From positions 1,364,001 through 1,428,000 of the forward strand of contig NZ_CP009832.1 in the NCBI RefSeq assembly GCF_000959525.1: a DNA stretch of 64,000 nucleotides, read 5' to 3'. This document shows positions 1 through 10,024 of this stretch, piece after piece (positions within the stretch are counted from its first letter, which is position 1; each line of letters starts with the position of its first letter). The notes under the pieces were generated by a model that saw nothing but the letters and a program-made list of their open reading frames with translations, was not told the origin of the DNA and searched no databases. This DNA comes from Burkholderia multivorans ATCC BAA-247. GTDB lineage: Bacteria; Pseudomonadota; Gammaproteobacteria; Burkholderiales; Burkholderiaceae. The translations under genes were made by a program, and so were the position numbers.

Positions 1-228
1 GGCGTAGACGCGATCGAAGTCCGCTTCGTCGACGAGAAACGCGTAGTGCTGCGACGCGATCTCGCCCGGCTGCTGATAGAAATCGAGCGAGACGCCGTTG
101 TCGAGCGCGACGACGAGCATCGGGCCGAACGGCGTCGGCGGCGGCAGGTCCAGCAGTTCGGTGAGAAAGCGGCTCGACGCGTGCGCGTCGCGGCACCAGA
201 CGATGGTGTGATTCAACTGGACGTTCAT
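1..228 (-). CDS. VOC (glyoxalase/dioxygenase) family protein, 3'-truncated by window edge
   Basis: The first 76 codons of a gene that runs off the left edge are visible. The N-terminus (MNVQLNHTIVWCRD) has the first beta strand of the vicinal-oxygen-chelate fold with a His at residue 7, the usual position of a metal ligand. A second strand pattern follows (LVVALDNGVSLDFYQ) and then QHYAFLVDE. VOC proteins bind a divalent metal and act in glyoxalase, dioxygenase or resistance reactions. The substrate here cannot be told. The ATG at 226-228 is the only sensible start. The gene points the same way as the efflux operon to its right but is separated from it by a degraded region. Confidence 0.7.
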   Translation of the reverse strand, partial: MNVQLNHTIVWCRDAHASSRFLTELLDLPPPTPFGPMLVVALDNGVSLDFYQQPGEIASQHYAFLVDEADFDRVYA

Positions 229-299
229 GACGGATTCCCGGCGAGGGCCATGCACAGACGATAGCCGATCGCAGCCGGTGTGCAAGCGGCACGCGCGCG

Positions 300-602
300 A
301 TGGTCGAAGCGGGCGCGCCCGGCGGCGCGAGCGGCACGCCGCGCAACTCGGTCGCGCGAATGCTGAAAACGCTGGTTCGTCAGGGCTTTCTCGTCGTCGA
401 CGCGTATGGCCGCTATCGTCCGGGCCGGCGAGCGCGCGGATCGCGGCCGCGTATCTCGGCGCGCAACCGCCGGTCGCGCCGGCGCAGCCGGTGCTCGACG
501 GGCCATGTGCGCGCAGCGGGCTGGCCGCGCAGCTGCTCGGCCGCGACGGCGCGGAAGCCGTCGTGCTCGCGCAGGCGCTACCCGCCGATGCGCCGTGCGC
601 GC
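300..602 (+). pseudogene. relic of an IclR-type regulator (frameshifted, truncated)
   Basis: From 330 to about 420 one frame reads SVARMLKTLVRQGFLVVD followed by AYGRYRPG. This resembles the recognition helix and wing of an IclR winged helix (compare PTVSRITATLVSAGFLFQ in the intact IclR gene at 8650-9474). The similarity then moves to another forward frame, which reads PASARIAAAYLGAQ and later GLAAQLLGRDGAEAVVLAQA, matching the region after the HTH in IclR proteins. A frameshift near 420 and the lack of any downstream effector domain before mdtC (converging stop at 603) indicate a dead fragment. The assignment is by eye and moderately sure. No intact gene lies between 229 and 602. Confidence 0.45.
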
Positions 603-3600
603 TTATTCGCCCGCTACCGCCGGCCCGCCCGGATTCCCGCGGCGGTTGCGCCGCTTCTCGCCCCACACGCGCAGGCGGTCCATGTACAGATAGACGACCG
701 GCGTCGTATAGAGCGTCAGCACCTGCGACATGATCAGGCCGCCGGCGATCGCGATCCCGAGCGGCGCGCGCAGTTCGGCGCCGTCCGCGCTGCCGAACGC
801 GAGCGGCAGCGCGCCGAGCAGCGCGGCCATCGTCGTCATCATGATCGGCCGGAAACGCAGCAGGCACGCCTCGCGGATCGCGTCGAACGACGACTTGCCG
901 TGGTTGCGCGTCTGATCGATTGCGAAGTCGACCATCATGATCGCGTTCTTCTTCACGATGCCGATCAGCAGGATCACGCCGATCAGCGCGATGATGCTGA
1001 ACTCGGTCTTGAACAGCAGCAGCGCGAGCAGGGCGCCGACGCCGGCCGACGGCAGCGTCGACAGGATCGTGATCGGATGGATGTAGCTCTCGTACAGGAT
1101 CCCGAGCACGATGTAGACGGCGAGCAGCGCGGCGAGGATCAGGATCGGCTGATCGTTCATCGACTGCTGGAACGCCTGCGCGGTGCCCTGGAAGCTGCCG
1201 ACGATCGTCGGCGGCACGCCGATCTGCGCCATCGTCTGGTAGATGACCTGCGTGGCCTGCGACAGCGACACGCCGGGCGGCAGGTTGAACGAGATCGTCG
1301 TCGCGACGAACAGCCCCTGATGGTTGACCGACAGCGGCGTCGTGCTTGGCCCGAAGGTCGCGATCGCCGACAGCGGAATCATCGTCGACTTCGACGTCGA
1401 CACCGCGGCGCCTGCCGACGCGCTCGACTTGCCGCTCGACGCGATCGAGTTCAGCGCCTGGTTGCGCGCGGAATCGGACGCGATCGCGGCGGCGCTCGTG
1501 GCGGCCGTGCCGGCGCTCGACGTGCCGGCCGCCGTCGCGACGAACGTGCCGGCTGCCGCGTTGGTCGTCTGCGAGCCGCTCGCGCTGCCGCCCGACGTGC
1601 TGATCCACACCTGCTTCAGCATCTCGGGGCTCTGCCAGTATTTCGGCGCGACTTCCATCACGACGTGGTACTGGTTCAGCGGGTTGTAGATCGTCGAGAC
1701 CTGCCGCTGGCCGAACGCGTCGTACAGCGTGTTGTCGATCTGCGCGGGCTTGATGCCCAGGCGCGCGGCGGTGGCGCGGTCGATCGTCACCATCGCCTCG
1801 AGGCCGCCTTGCTGCTGGTCCGAATTCACGTCGGTCAGCTCGGGACGCTTCTGCAGCGCCTCGGTCAAAATCGGCCCCCACTTGTACAGCTCCGCGCTCG
1901 AATCGCCGAGCAGCGTGAACTGGTATTGCGCATTGCTCTGCCGGCCGCCGACGCGGATGTCCTGCGCGGCCTGCAGGAACGTGCTCGCACCCGCGACGCG
2001 CGACAGCGGTCCGCGCAGCTGCTGGATCACCTGATCGGCCGATACCTTGCGCTCGCTGCGGTCCTTCAGCGTGACGAACATGAAGCCCGAGTTGGTCTGC
2101 GTGCCGCCCGTGAAGCCTGCCGCGCTCTTCACGTTCGGGTTGCTCTGCACGATGCGCATCATCTCGGTGAACTTCTGCTTCATCGCCTGGAACGAGGTCG
2201 CCTGGTCCGCGCGGATTCCGCCGATCATCAGCCCCGTGTCCTGCTGCGGGAAGAAGCCTTTCGGCACGATCACGTACAGATAGACGTTCAGCCCGATCGT
2301 CGCGAACAGGATCAGCAGGATCAGCAGCGGCCGGCTCAGCGCCCACGACAGCGAGCGCTCGTAGCCGCGCTGCATCCGCGCGAAGCAGCGTTCGAGAAAG
2401 CGCGCGAAGCGGCCTTCTTCGCGCGCGTCGTGCCGCTCCGGCAGCAGGCGCGCGCACATCATCGGCGTGACGGTCAGCGAGACCGCGAGCGACACCGCGA
2501 TCGCGAGCGACAGCGTCAGCGCGAATTCGCGGAACAGGCGCCCGACGATGCCGCCCATCAGCAGGATCGGCAGAAACACGGCGACGAGCGAGATGCTCAT
2601 CGACAGCACCGTGAAGCCGACCTCGCGCGCGCCGTCGAACGCAGCCTGCAGCCGCGGCTTGCCGTTCTCGATGTGGCGCGCGATGTTCTCGAGCACGACG
2701 ATCGCATCGTCGACGACGAAGCCGGTCGCGACGATTAGCGCCATCAGCGACAGGTTGTCGATCGAGAAGCCGAGCAGGTACATCGCGCCGAACGTGCCGA
2801 CGATCGAGATCGGCACCGCGACGCTCGGAATCAGCGTCGCGCGCCAGTTGCGCAGGAACAGGAACACGACCATCACGACGAGGCTCACCGCGATCAGCAG
2901 CGTGTGCTCGGTGTCCTTCAGCGAGGCGCGGATGGTCGTCGAGCGGTCGAGCACGGGCGTCACCGTGATGTCGGCCGGCAGCGACGCGGTCAGCTGCGGC
3001 AGCGCGGCGCGCACGCGATCGATCGTGTCGATGATGTTCGCGCCCGGCGACCGGTACAGGATCACGAGCACCGCGCGCTTGCCGTTCGACAGCCCGAGGT
3101 TGCGCAGATCCTCGACCGAGTCGACGACCTCCGACAGATCGGACAGCCGCACGCCCGCGCCGTTGCGGTACGCGACGACGAGATCGCGATACTGCGACGC
3201 CTGCGATGCCTGATCGTTCGTGTAGAGCTGGTAGTGCTGCGGCCCGAACTCGATCGCGCCTTTCGGGCTGTTCGCGTTCGCGGACGCGAGCGCCGCGCGC
3301 ACGTCTTCGAGCCCGATGCCGTAGTGGAACAGCGCCTGCGGCTCGAGCTCGACGCGCACGGCCGGATTCGCGGAGCCGCTGACGGTGACCTGGCCGATCC
3401 CGTCGATCTGCGACAGCGACTGCTGCAGCACCGTCGACGCCGCGTCGTACAAGCGCGCCGGCGACGCGGTGTCCGACGTCAGCGACACGATCATGATCGG
3501 CGAGTCGGCCGGGTTCACCTTCCGGTAGGTCGGGTTGCTTTTCAGCGCGGCGGGCAGGTCGGCGCGTGCCGCGTTGATCGCGGCCTGCACGTCGCGCGCG

Positions 3601-3911
3601 GCGCCGTCGATGTCGCGGTTCAGCCCGAACTGCAGGATGATCCGCGCGTTGCCGACGGTGCTGGTCGACGTCATTTCGGTGACGTCGGCGATCGATCCGA
3701 GATGCCGCTCGAGCGGGCTCGTCACGCTGGTCGCGACGGTCTCGGGGCTCGCGCCCGGCAGCGACGCCTGCACGGAGATCGTCGGGAAGTCGACCTGCGG
3801 CAGCGGCGACACCGGCAGCTTGACGAACGCGAACAGCCCCGCGAGCGCGACGCCGAGCGCGAGCAGCGTGGTCGCGACGGGACGCGTGATGAAAGGGCGC
3901 GACAGGTTCAT
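603..3911 (-). CDS. mdtC: RND multidrug efflux permease, MdtC/MuxC-like
   Basis: An inner-membrane proton-antiporter subunit of 1102 residues; the usual length is about 1030. The N-terminus ([19 protein letters not shown]) is the first membrane helix. The TM4 proton-relay acids are in [19 protein letters not shown], and the TM10 lysine is in [18 protein letters not shown]. It starts 3 bp after mdtB ends, so the two are co-translated and probably form the mixed MdtB/MdtC trimer known in the family. Residues about 770-840 hold a Ser/Ala/Thr/Gly-rich stretch in the periplasmic domain that accounts for the extra length. Substrates are not deducible. No outer-membrane channel gene follows, so a TolC/OprM-type partner must be encoded elsewhere. 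Confidence 0.92.
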   Translation of the reverse strand: MNLSRPFITRPVATTLLALGVALAGLFAFVKLPVSPLPQVDFPTISVQASLPGASPETVATSVTSPLERHLGSIADVTEMTSTSTVGNARIILQFGLNRDIDGAARDVQAAINAARADLPAALKSNPTYRKVNPADSPIMIVSLTSDTASPARLYDAASTVLQQSLSQIDGIGQVTVSGSANPAVRVELEPQALFHYGIGLEDVRAALASANANSPKGAIEFGPQHYQLYTNDQASQASQYRDLVVAYRNGAGVRLSDLSEVVDSVEDLRNLGLSNGKRAVLVILYRSPGANIIDTIDRVRAALPQLTASLPADITVTPVLDRSTTIRASLKDTEHTLLIAVSLVVMVVFLFLRNWRATLIPSVAVPISIVGTFGAMYLLGFSIDNLSLMALIVATGFVVDDAIVVLENIARHIENGKPRLQAAFDGAREVGFTVLSMSISLVAVFLPILLMGGIVGRLFREFALTLSLAIAVSLAVSLTVTPMMCARLLPERHDAREEGRFARFLERCFARMQRGYERSLSWALSRPLLILLILFATIGLNVYLYVIVPKGFFPQQDTGLMIGGIRADQATSFQAMKQKFTEMMRIVQSNPNVKSAAGFTGGTQTNSGFMFVTLKDRSERKVSADQVIQQLRGPLSRVAGASTFLQAAQDIRVGGRQSNAQYQFTLLGDSSAELYKWGPILTEALQKRPELTDVNSDQQQGGLEAMVTIDRATAARLGIKPAQIDNTLYDAFGQRQVSTIYNPLNQYHVVMEVAPKYWQSPEMLKQVWISTSGGSASGSQTTNAAAGTFVATAAGTSSAGTAATSAAAIASDSARNQALNSIASSGKSSASAGAAVSTSKSTMIPLSAIATFGPSTTPLSVNHQGLFVATTISFNLPPGVSLSQATQVIYQTMAQIGVPPTIVGSFQGTAQAFQQSMNDQPILILAALLAVYIVLGILYESYIHPITILSTLPSAGVGALLALLLFKTEFSIIALIGVILLIGIVKKNAIMMVDFAIDQTRNHGKSSFDAIREACLLRFRPIMMTTMAALLGALPLAFGSADGAELRAPLGIAIAGGLIMSQVLTLYTTPVVYLYMDRLRVWGEKRRNRRGNPGGPAVAGE

Positions 3912-3914
3912 GGC

Positions 3915-6900
3915 TTACGCATCCGTGCGCGTGCCGGCCGCCGGGCCGTGGCGTTCGAACCAGCCGCGCGCGCGGCGCGCGAGCGCGTCGAAGCCGAGAT
4001 AGATGACCGGCGTCGTGAACAGCGTGAGCACCTGCGACACGATCAGGCCGCCCGCGATCGCGATCCCGAGCGGCTGACGCAGCTCGGAGCCGGCACCGGA
4101 GCCGACGATCAGCGGCACCGCGCCGAGCAGCGCGGCGAGCGTCGTCATCAGGATCGGCCGGAAACGCAGCAGGCACGCCTGATAGATCGCTTCGCGCGGC
4201 GGCTTGCCTTCGACGCGTTCGGCCTCGAGCGCGAAGTCGATCATCATGATCGCGTTCTTCTTCACGATGCCGATCAGCAGCACGATGCCGATGATGCCGA
4301 TGATGTCGAGATCGTGGCCCGTGATCATCAGCGCGAGCAGCGCGCCGACGCCGGCCGACGGCAGCGTCGACAGGATCGTGATCGGGTGGATGTAGCTCTC
4401 GTACAGCACGCCGAGCACGATGTACATCGTGACCACGGCCGCGAGGATCAGGAACAGCTGGTTCGACAGCGACGCCTGGAACGCGAGCGCCGCGCCCTGG
4501 AAGCGCGTCTGGAACGAGCCGGGCAGGCCGATCTCCTTTTCGGCGGCCTGGATCGCCTTGACGGCTTCGCCGAGCGACGCGCCCGGCGCGAGGTTGAACG
4601 AGATCGTCGTCGACGGGAACTGCGACAGATGCGAGACGAGCAGCGGCGACGGCCGCTCGTGGAAGGTCGCGATCGACGACAGCGGCACCTGGCCGCCGCC
4701 TGCCGACGGCAGATAGATGTCGTTCAGCGATTGCACGTAGTGCTGGTCCTTCGGCTCCGACTCGAGAATCACGCGGTACTGGTTCGACTGCGTGAAGATC
4801 GTCGAGACGATGCGCTGGCCGAACGCGTCGTACAGCGCGTTGTCGACCGTCGCGGGCGTGACGCCGAAGCGCGCGGCGCTCGCGCGGTCGATCTCGATAT
4901 AGACCGACTGGCCGTTGCTCTGCAGGTCGGTCGCGACGTCCGCGAGCGACGGCTCCTGCTGCAGCCGCGTGACGAGCTTCGGCACCCAGGTCGCGAACTC
5001 GTCCGCGTTCGGGCTCGTCAGCATGAACTGATACTGCGTCGGGCTCACCGTCGAATCGATCGTCAAGTCCTGCACGGACTGCATGAACAGCGAAATGCCC
5101 GTCACGTTCGCGACGCGCTGCTGCAGGTCGCGGATGATCTGCGCGGCCGTCTCCGAACGTTCGTCGCGCGGCTTCAGGTTGATCAGCATCCGGCCGCTGT
5201 TCAGCGTGATGTTCGAGCCGTCGACGCCGATGAACGACGTGAGGCTGTCGACGTTCGGGTCCTTCAGGATCTCGGTCGCGAGCGTCTGCTGCCGCTCGGC
5301 CATCGCGCCGTACGATACCGACTGCGGCGCCTGCGTGATCGCCTGGATCACGCCCGTGTCCTGCGCTGGGAAGAAGCCCTTCGGCACGAACACGTACAGC
5401 AGCGCGGTCAGCGCGAGCGTGAGCAGCGCGACGACGAGCGTCGCGCGCTGCCGGTTCAGCACCCATTCGAGCGCGACCGCATAGCGCGCGATCACCCAGT
5501 CGATCGTGCGGTGCACGCGCGCCTCGAAACGATGGCTTTCGGGCGGCGGCGAGTGACGCAGCAGCTTCGCGCACATCATCGGCACGAGCGTCAGCGACAC
5601 GATCGCCGAGATCACGATCGTCACCGCGAGCGTGATCGCGAATTCATGGAACAGGCGCCCGACCACGTCGCCCATGAACAGCAGCGGGATCAGCACGGCG
5701 ATCAGCGACACCGTCAGCGAGATGATCGTGAAGCCGATCTGCTTCGAACCCTTCAGCGCGGCCTCGAGGCCCGAATCGCCTTCCTCCACGTAGCGTGCGA
5801 TGTTCTCGATCATCACGATCGCGTCGTCGACGACGAAGCCGGTCGCGATCGTCAGCGCCATCAGCGACAGGTTGTTCAGCGAGAAGCCCGCGAGATACAT
5901 CACCGCGAGCGTGCCGATCAGCGACAGCGGCACCGACAGGCTCGGGATGATCGTCGCGTAGATGTTCGCGAGGAACAGGTACATCACCAGCACGACGAGC
6001 ACGACCGACAGCATCAGTTCGAACTGCACGTCGCGCACGGCCGCGCGGATCATCGTCGTGCGGTCGGTGACGATCTGCACGTCGAGCGCGGCCGGCAGCG
6101 TTTCCTGCAGCTTCGGCAACTGCGCCTTGATCGCGTCGACGGTCGCGATCACGTTCGCGCCCGGCTGGCGCTGCACGTTCAGGATGATCGCGGGCTCCGA
6201 ATTGACCCACGCGCCGAGCTTCGTGTTCTCCGAGCCGGCCACGACCTTCGCGACGTCGGTCAGCATCACCGGGCGGCCGTTCTTGTATGCGACGACCGCG
6301 CTGTTGTACTGATCGGCGCTCGTCAGCTGGTCGTTGGCGTTGATCGTGTAGGCGCGCGTCGGGCCGTCGAAGTTGCCCTTCGGCGTGTTCACGTTCAGGT
6401 TCGAGATCGTCGTGCGTAGATCGTCGAGGTTCATCCCGTATTGCGCGAGCGCGGTCGGGTTCGCCTGGATCCGCACGGCGGGGCGGTTGCCGCCCGACAG
6501 GCTCACGAGGCCGACGCCCGCGATCTGCGAGATCTTCATCGCGAGGCGCGTGTCGGTCAGGTCCTGTACCTGCGTGAGCGGCAGCGTCTTCGACGTGACC
6601 GCGAGCGTCAGCACCGGCGCATCGGCCGGGTTGACCTTCGCGTAGATCGGCGGGGCAGGGAGGTCGGACGGCAGCAGGTTGCCGGCCGCGTTGATCGCGG
6701 CCTGCACTTCCTGCTCGGCGATGTCGAGCGGCAGGTCGAGCGAGAACTGCAGCGTGATGACCGACGCGCCGGCCGAGCTTTGCGACGACATCTGGTTCAG
6801 CGACGGCATCTGCCCGAACTGGCGCTCGAGCGGCGCGGTGACCGACGACGTCATCACTTCCGGGCTCGCGCCCGGATAGAAGGTCTGGACCTGGATCGTC

Positions 6901-7028
6901 GGATAGTCGACTTCCGGCAGCGCCGCGAGCGGCAGGAAGCGCAGCGCGACGAGGCCGGCCAGCATGATCGCCGCCATCAGAAGGGCGGTGCCGACCGGCC
7001 GGAGAATGAAGATGCGGGACGGATTCAT
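3915..7028 (-). CDS. mdtB: RND multidrug efflux permease, MdtB/MuxB-like
   Basis: A 1037-residue HAE1-type RND permease of normal length. It begins [20 protein letters not shown] (first TM). It carries the Asp pair in [19 protein letters not shown] and the C-terminal [19 protein letters not shown], both part of the proton pathway. The large periplasmic loops between TM1/2 and TM7/8 form the drug-binding and funnel domains. It lies 15 bp after mdtA and 3 bp before mdtC, the order of mdtABC/muxABC operons. The two paralogous permeases suggest a heterotrimeric pump. Assignment to family and operon type is firm; substrate range is unknown. Confidence 0.93.
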   Translation of the reverse strand: MNPSRIFILRPVGTALLMAAIMLAGLVALRFLPLAALPEVDYPTIQVQTFYPGASPEVMTSSVTAPLERQFGQMPSLNQMSSQSSAGASVITLQFSLDLPLDIAEQEVQAAINAAGNLLPSDLPAPPIYAKVNPADAPVLTLAVTSKTLPLTQVQDLTDTRLAMKISQIAGVGLVSLSGGNRPAVRIQANPTALAQYGMNLDDLRTTISNLNVNTPKGNFDGPTRAYTINANDQLTSADQYNSAVVAYKNGRPVMLTDVAKVVAGSENTKLGAWVNSEPAIILNVQRQPGANVIATVDAIKAQLPKLQETLPAALDVQIVTDRTTMIRAAVRDVQFELMLSVVLVVLVMYLFLANIYATIIPSLSVPLSLIGTLAVMYLAGFSLNNLSLMALTIATGFVVDDAIVMIENIARYVEEGDSGLEAALKGSKQIGFTIISLTVSLIAVLIPLLFMGDVVGRLFHEFAITLAVTIVISAIVSLTLVPMMCAKLLRHSPPPESHRFEARVHRTIDWVIARYAVALEWVLNRQRATLVVALLTLALTALLYVFVPKGFFPAQDTGVIQAITQAPQSVSYGAMAERQQTLATEILKDPNVDSLTSFIGVDGSNITLNSGRMLINLKPRDERSETAAQIIRDLQQRVANVTGISLFMQSVQDLTIDSTVSPTQYQFMLTSPNADEFATWVPKLVTRLQQEPSLADVATDLQSNGQSVYIEIDRASAARFGVTPATVDNALYDAFGQRIVSTIFTQSNQYRVILESEPKDQHYVQSLNDIYLPSAGGGQVPLSSIATFHERPSPLLVSHLSQFPSTTISFNLAPGASLGEAVKAIQAAEKEIGLPGSFQTRFQGAALAFQASLSNQLFLILAAVVTMYIVLGVLYESYIHPITILSTLPSAGVGALLALMITGHDLDIIGIIGIVLLIGIVKKNAIMMIDFALEAERVEGKPPREAIYQACLLRFRPILMTTLAALLGAVPLIVGSGAGSELRQPLGIAIAGGLIVSQVLTLFTTPVIYLGFDALARRARGWFERHGPAAGTRTDA

Positions 7029-7043
7029 CGAGCGGCCCGTGCG

Positions 7044-8405
7044 TTATTGGGCCGCTGCCTGCGACGCACCGTGCCGGCGCCCGCCGTGACGGCCGGCCGC
7101 GCCCGATGCCGCCGACGCAGCCGAAGCCGCGCTGGCGCCGTGCGCGCCCGACGCGCCTTTCGGCTGGTCGGCCGGAATCGAGATCTTCGCGCCTTCGCGC
7201 AGACGGTCGGAGCCGTCGGTGACCACGCGCTCGCCGACCGCGACGCCATCGACGATGCTCGTGCGCTCGCCGTCGACCGGACCGACCTTGACCTTGCGCA
7301 CCGTGACCGTGTTGTCCGGTTTCACGATGTAGACGAACTGGCCGATCGAGCCCGTCAGCACGGCCGAGGTCGGCACGATCGTCGCGTCGCGGATCACGTC
7401 GACGAGCAGCCGCGTGTTGACGAACTGATTCGGAAACAGCAAGCCTTCCTTGTTATCGAACGTCGCGCGCAGCTTCACGGTGCCGGTGCTCGTGTCGATC
7501 TGGTTGTCGAGCGTTTCCAGCGAGCCGGTCTCGAGCGGAATCGTGTTGTTGCGGTTGTACGCGGTGACCGACAGCTTCTGGCCCGCGTTGACCTGCTTCA
7601 GGATCTGCGGCAGGTTGTCTTCCGAGGTCGTGAAGATCACGCTCATCGGCTGCAGCTGCGTGATCACGACGATTCCGTTCGTGTCGCCGGGCGTCACGTA
7701 GTTGCCCGGATCGACCTGGCGCAGGCCGACGCGGCCCGACACCGGCGCCACGATGCGCGCGTACGTGAGGTTCAGCTTCGCCGAATCGACCGCGGCCTGA
7801 TCGGTCTTCACGGTGCCTTCGTACTGCTTGACCAGCGATGCCTGCGTGTCGACCGTCTGCGATGCGATCGAATCCTGCGACAGCAGCGTGCGGTAGCGCT
7901 TCAGGTCGAGGCGCGCGGTCGCGAGCAGCGCCTGATCGCGTGCGAGCGTGCCTTCGGCGTTCTCGAGCGCGACCTGATACGGGCGCGGGTCGATCTGCGC
8001 GAGCAGGTCGCCTTTCTTGACGATCTGGCCTTCCTTGAACGCGACCGACTGCAGGTAGCCGGACAACTGCGTCTTGACCGTCACGTTCGCGAGCGGCGTC
8101 ACGGTGCCGAGCGCGCTCAGCACGACCGGCATCTCGCCGCGCGTCGCGGCCGCGACCTGCACGGGCTGCGGCACGTTCGCCATCGCTGCGGGCCCGCCGC
8201 GGCCGCGGTGGCCGCCGCCTGCGCTGCTAGCCGCGCTGCCCGCGGCCGGTTTGCCGGCCGGCGTGCGGTTCCACGGATGCCACCACAGCAGGCCGCCGAT
8301 GACGACGACGGCCAGCGCCGCGGCGGTCAGCCTGCGGCGCGAACGTCGTGCGGCAGCGGGAGCGGGATCGTTCGAAGGGGGCGTGGGCTTTTGTTGGTTG
8401 TCCAT
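7044..8405 (-). CDS. mdtA: RND efflux periplasmic adaptor, MdtA/MuxA-like
   Basis: A membrane-fusion protein of 453 residues that bridges the MdtB/C permease and an outer-membrane channel. Residues about 26-41 form a single N-terminal membrane anchor after an Arg-rich stretch, with no lipobox. Lipoyl/barrel-sandwich halves flank an alpha-helical hairpin (about residues 90-210, including KKGDLLAQIDPRPYQ and RIVAPVSGRVGLRQVDPG). A beta-barrel domain follows (LETLDNQIDTSTGTVKLRA). The last about 35 residues are a Gly/Ala/His-rich tail of no known function. It is the first gene of the operon. No clear Shine-Dalgarno lies before the ATG, but the next in-frame Met would remove the anchor, so this start is kept. 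Confidence 0.93.
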   Translation of the reverse strand: MDNQQKPTPPSNDPAPAAARRSRRRLTAAALAVVVIGGLLWWHPWNRTPAGKPAAGSAASSAGGGHRGRGGPAAMANVPQPVQVAAATRGEMPVVLSALGTVTPLANVTVKTQLSGYLQSVAFKEGQIVKKGDLLAQIDPRPYQVALENAEGTLARDQALLATARLDLKRYRTLLSQDSIASQTVDTQASLVKQYEGTVKTDQAAVDSAKLNLTYARIVAPVSGRVGLRQVDPGNYVTPGDTNGIVVITQLQPMSVIFTTSEDNLPQILKQVNAGQKLSVTAYNRNNTIPLETGSLETLDNQIDTSTGTVKLRATFDNKEGLLFPNQFVNTRLLVDVIRDATIVPTSAVLTGSIGQFVYIVKPDNTVTVRKVKVGPVDGERTSIVDGVAVGERVVTDGSDRLREGAKISIPADQPKGASGAHGASAASAASAASGAAGRHGGRRHGASQAAAQ

Positions 8406-8649
8406 CGTGTTCTGTCAGGAAGACGGCGCGGGCGTGCCGGGGAACGCACTGCGAGGGCGGCATGCGGGCGTATCGGAGGCGGCCGGCTCGGCCCGGGCGC
8501 GTCCCGCCCGCGCGGGAAAGAGCGGCGCGCACCGACGACCGGTGCGACGATTGGGCATGATGCTACGTCCCGTCCCCGTTACAGTCCAGTGCTCTATCTT
8601 TCAACGGGTTACGGTCGTTACAGAAGACGACGAAACGATGACGGCACGC

Positions 8650-9474
8650 TTACGCGGCGACGCGCCGCGCCGGTGCGCCGCCGATCTCGCGCGTGATTTT
8701 GGCGATGCATTCCTGCAGCGCCGGCACCACGTGTTCGCGCAACCATTCCGGCGGGCACTGGTGCGATGCGCCGCCGCAGTTCACCGAATAGCGCTGGCCG
8801 GACGGCCCGACGAAACCGGCCGCGACCGCGTTGAGCCCTTCGCGCCATTCGCCGATCGCGATCGCGTGGCCGTCGCGCATCGCGTCGTCGAGCGCCGGAT
8901 TGAGCCGCGCGAACACGTGCGGCCAGTCGTCGCCGGCCGTCGCGCGCAGCGCGTCGAGCAGCGCACGCCGCTCGTCGTCCTCGAGCGCGGCGAGATACGC
9001 GCGGCCGACCGCCGTGCGCGCGATGTCCATCCGCGAGCCGATCTCGAGCCGCGTGACGAGCACCGCCGAGCGCGGGCGGATCACGTCGATCGCGACCATG
9101 TCGAGCCGGTCGCGCACCGCGAGGTGCACGGACAGCGACGTGCGCTCGGCAAGCTCGATCATGAACGGCCGCGAGCGCGCGCGAATGTCGAAGTTGCGCA
9201 GGAAACCATGGCTCAGCTCGAGCACCGACGCGGTTAGCACGAAGCGCTCGCTGTCCGGCAGCTGGAACAGGAAGCCGGCGCTGACGAGCGTCGCGGTGAT
9301 GCGCGACACGGTGGGCTTCGGAATGCCGGTCAGCTCGGTCAATTCGCGGTTGCTGACGGGCGCGTCGGCGGCCGCGATGCGGCGCAGCACCGCAAGGCCG
9401 CGCGCGAGCGCGGTGATTTCGTCCGGCGACGATTCGCGTTCTCGGGGAGCGGGAGGGATGACAGATGTCGACAC
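8650..9474 (-). CDS. IclR-family transcriptional regulator
   Basis: A 274-residue protein with an N-terminal winged helix (about residues 25-85: LARGLAVLRRIAAADAPVSN, then IPKPTVSRITATLVSAGF). The C-terminal effector domain runs from about residue 100 to 265 (ERTSLSVHLAVRDR, AVGRAYLAALEDDERRALL, LNAVAAGFVG). IclR proteins bind promoters as dimers and respond to small aromatic or aliphatic acids. The gene lies 245 bp upstream of mdtA on the same strand and may control itself, the pump or a distant pathway; the sequence does not decide. A direct repeat CTCTATTTC (9483-9491 and 9497-9505) sits just upstream of its start and could be an operator. Family assignment is firm, target unknown. Confidence 0.9.
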   Translation of the reverse strand: MSTSVIPPAPRERESSPDEITALARGLAVLRRIAAADAPVSNRELTELTGIPKPTVSRITATLVSAGFLFQLPDSERFVLTASVLELSHGFLRNFDIRARSRPFMIELAERTSLSVHLAVRDRLDMVAIDVIRPRSAVLVTRLEIGSRMDIARTAVGRAYLAALEDDERRALLDALRATAGDDWPHVFARLNPALDDAMRDGHAIAIGEWREGLNAVAAGFVGPSGQRYSVNCGGASHQCPPEWLREHVVPALQECIAKITREIGGAPARRVAA

Positions 9475-9482
9475 GAGGCGTT

Positions 9483-9505
9483 CTCTCTATTTCCGAAACT
9501 CTATT
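9483..9505 (-). promoter_or_regulatory. direct repeat upstream of the IclR gene, possible operator
   Basis: CTCTATTTC occurs twice, 14 bp apart, ending 9 bp before the IclR start codon. The location fits autoregulation, but no consensus supports it. Treat as a weak candidate. Confidence 0.25.
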
Positions 9506-9660
9506 TCAGTTTACTTAATATTGTCAGATGATTGTCAAAAGATGCATGTTCGCCGAATGAACCGTTCATGTGATGAAACTTTACGGGTTGACCCTTGGTT
9601 TATTAGGAAAACCCTCACATCGGCGCCGCTGAAAAGTGCATGAGACGGTGCAAATACCGC

Positions 9661-9689
9661 TTGACTTGTTCCGCGGAAACGGAAAGAAT
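9661..9689 (+). promoter_or_regulatory. sigma70-like promoter for an orphan transcript
   Basis: TTGACT (9661-9666) and AAGAAT (9684-9689) are separated by 17 bp, giving 5/6 and 4/6 matches to sigma70 hexamers. No open reading frame starts downstream. The transcript would begin near 9696 and run into the terminator at 9793-9823. Confidence 0.4.
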
Positions 9690-9695
9690 GTCTCA

Positions 9696-9823
9696 CGTTT
9701 TCGAAACATCGTTTCAGGAGTTTAACCGGCAACGGTGTTTCGTGCAGTCTCTCAGGTTCTAGCACGGCCCTCGGAATGGCTAGAACTTTTTTAGCGCCAC
9801 GGTCTCCGTGGCGCTTTTTTTTT
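9696..9823 (+). ncRNA. candidate small RNA ending in an intrinsic terminator
   Basis: In a 550-bp gap without a protein gene, a promoter-like element is followed by about 130 nt that end in a near-perfect terminator. The 3' half contains a perfect 8-bp inverted repeat, GTTCTAGC (9756-9763) and GCTAGAAC (9779-9786), followed by six Ts. The terminator hairpin and a second T-run come next. Stem-loop, U-rich linker, terminator is the architecture of Hfq-type trans-acting sRNAs. No coding frame with a ribosome-binding site is seen. The neighbouring phoX transcript comes from the opposite strand and has its own terminator, so this hairpin is not explained by it. Expression is not known from sequence alone. 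Confidence 0.4.
9793..9823 (+). terminator. strong rho-independent terminator
   Basis: A 10-bp perfect stem (AGCGCCACGG at 9793-9802 with CCGTGGCGCT at 9806-9815) has a 3-nt loop and is followed by Ts to 9823. The T-run is on the plus strand, so it ends a rightward transcript, probably the candidate sRNA. Confidence 0.85.
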
Positions 9824-9915
9824 GCCGGCGCGTCGGCGCCGTATTATCGCGCGTCCGGCGCGCGGGCCCGGCCGGCGCGGCCGCGCATGCTCGGCGCGGC
9901 GCGTCCGGCGCGCGC

Positions 9916-9949
9916 AAAAAAAAGCGCGACGCCCGCAAGGGCATCGCGC
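9916..9949 (-). terminator. rho-independent terminator of phoX
   Basis: Read on the minus strand, GCGCGATGCCC and GGGCGTCGCGC form an 11-bp stem with one mismatch around a TTGC loop. Eight Ts follow (9923-9916). It lies about 75 bp past the phoX stop codon. Confidence 0.85.
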
Positions 9950-10024
9950 ATGAACCGGCGTGGAGCGCCGACGAATGAAACGTGATCGGGAAGGCGGCGC
10001 GTCCCGCGCGCCGCGGGGCGGGGC

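Noticed and set aside
2904-6419. A very long rightward open frame (over 1100 codons) across the efflux genes
   Set aside because: It is antisense to mdtB/mdtC, Arg/Asp/His-rich and without homology. It is an artefact of high-GC codon bias.
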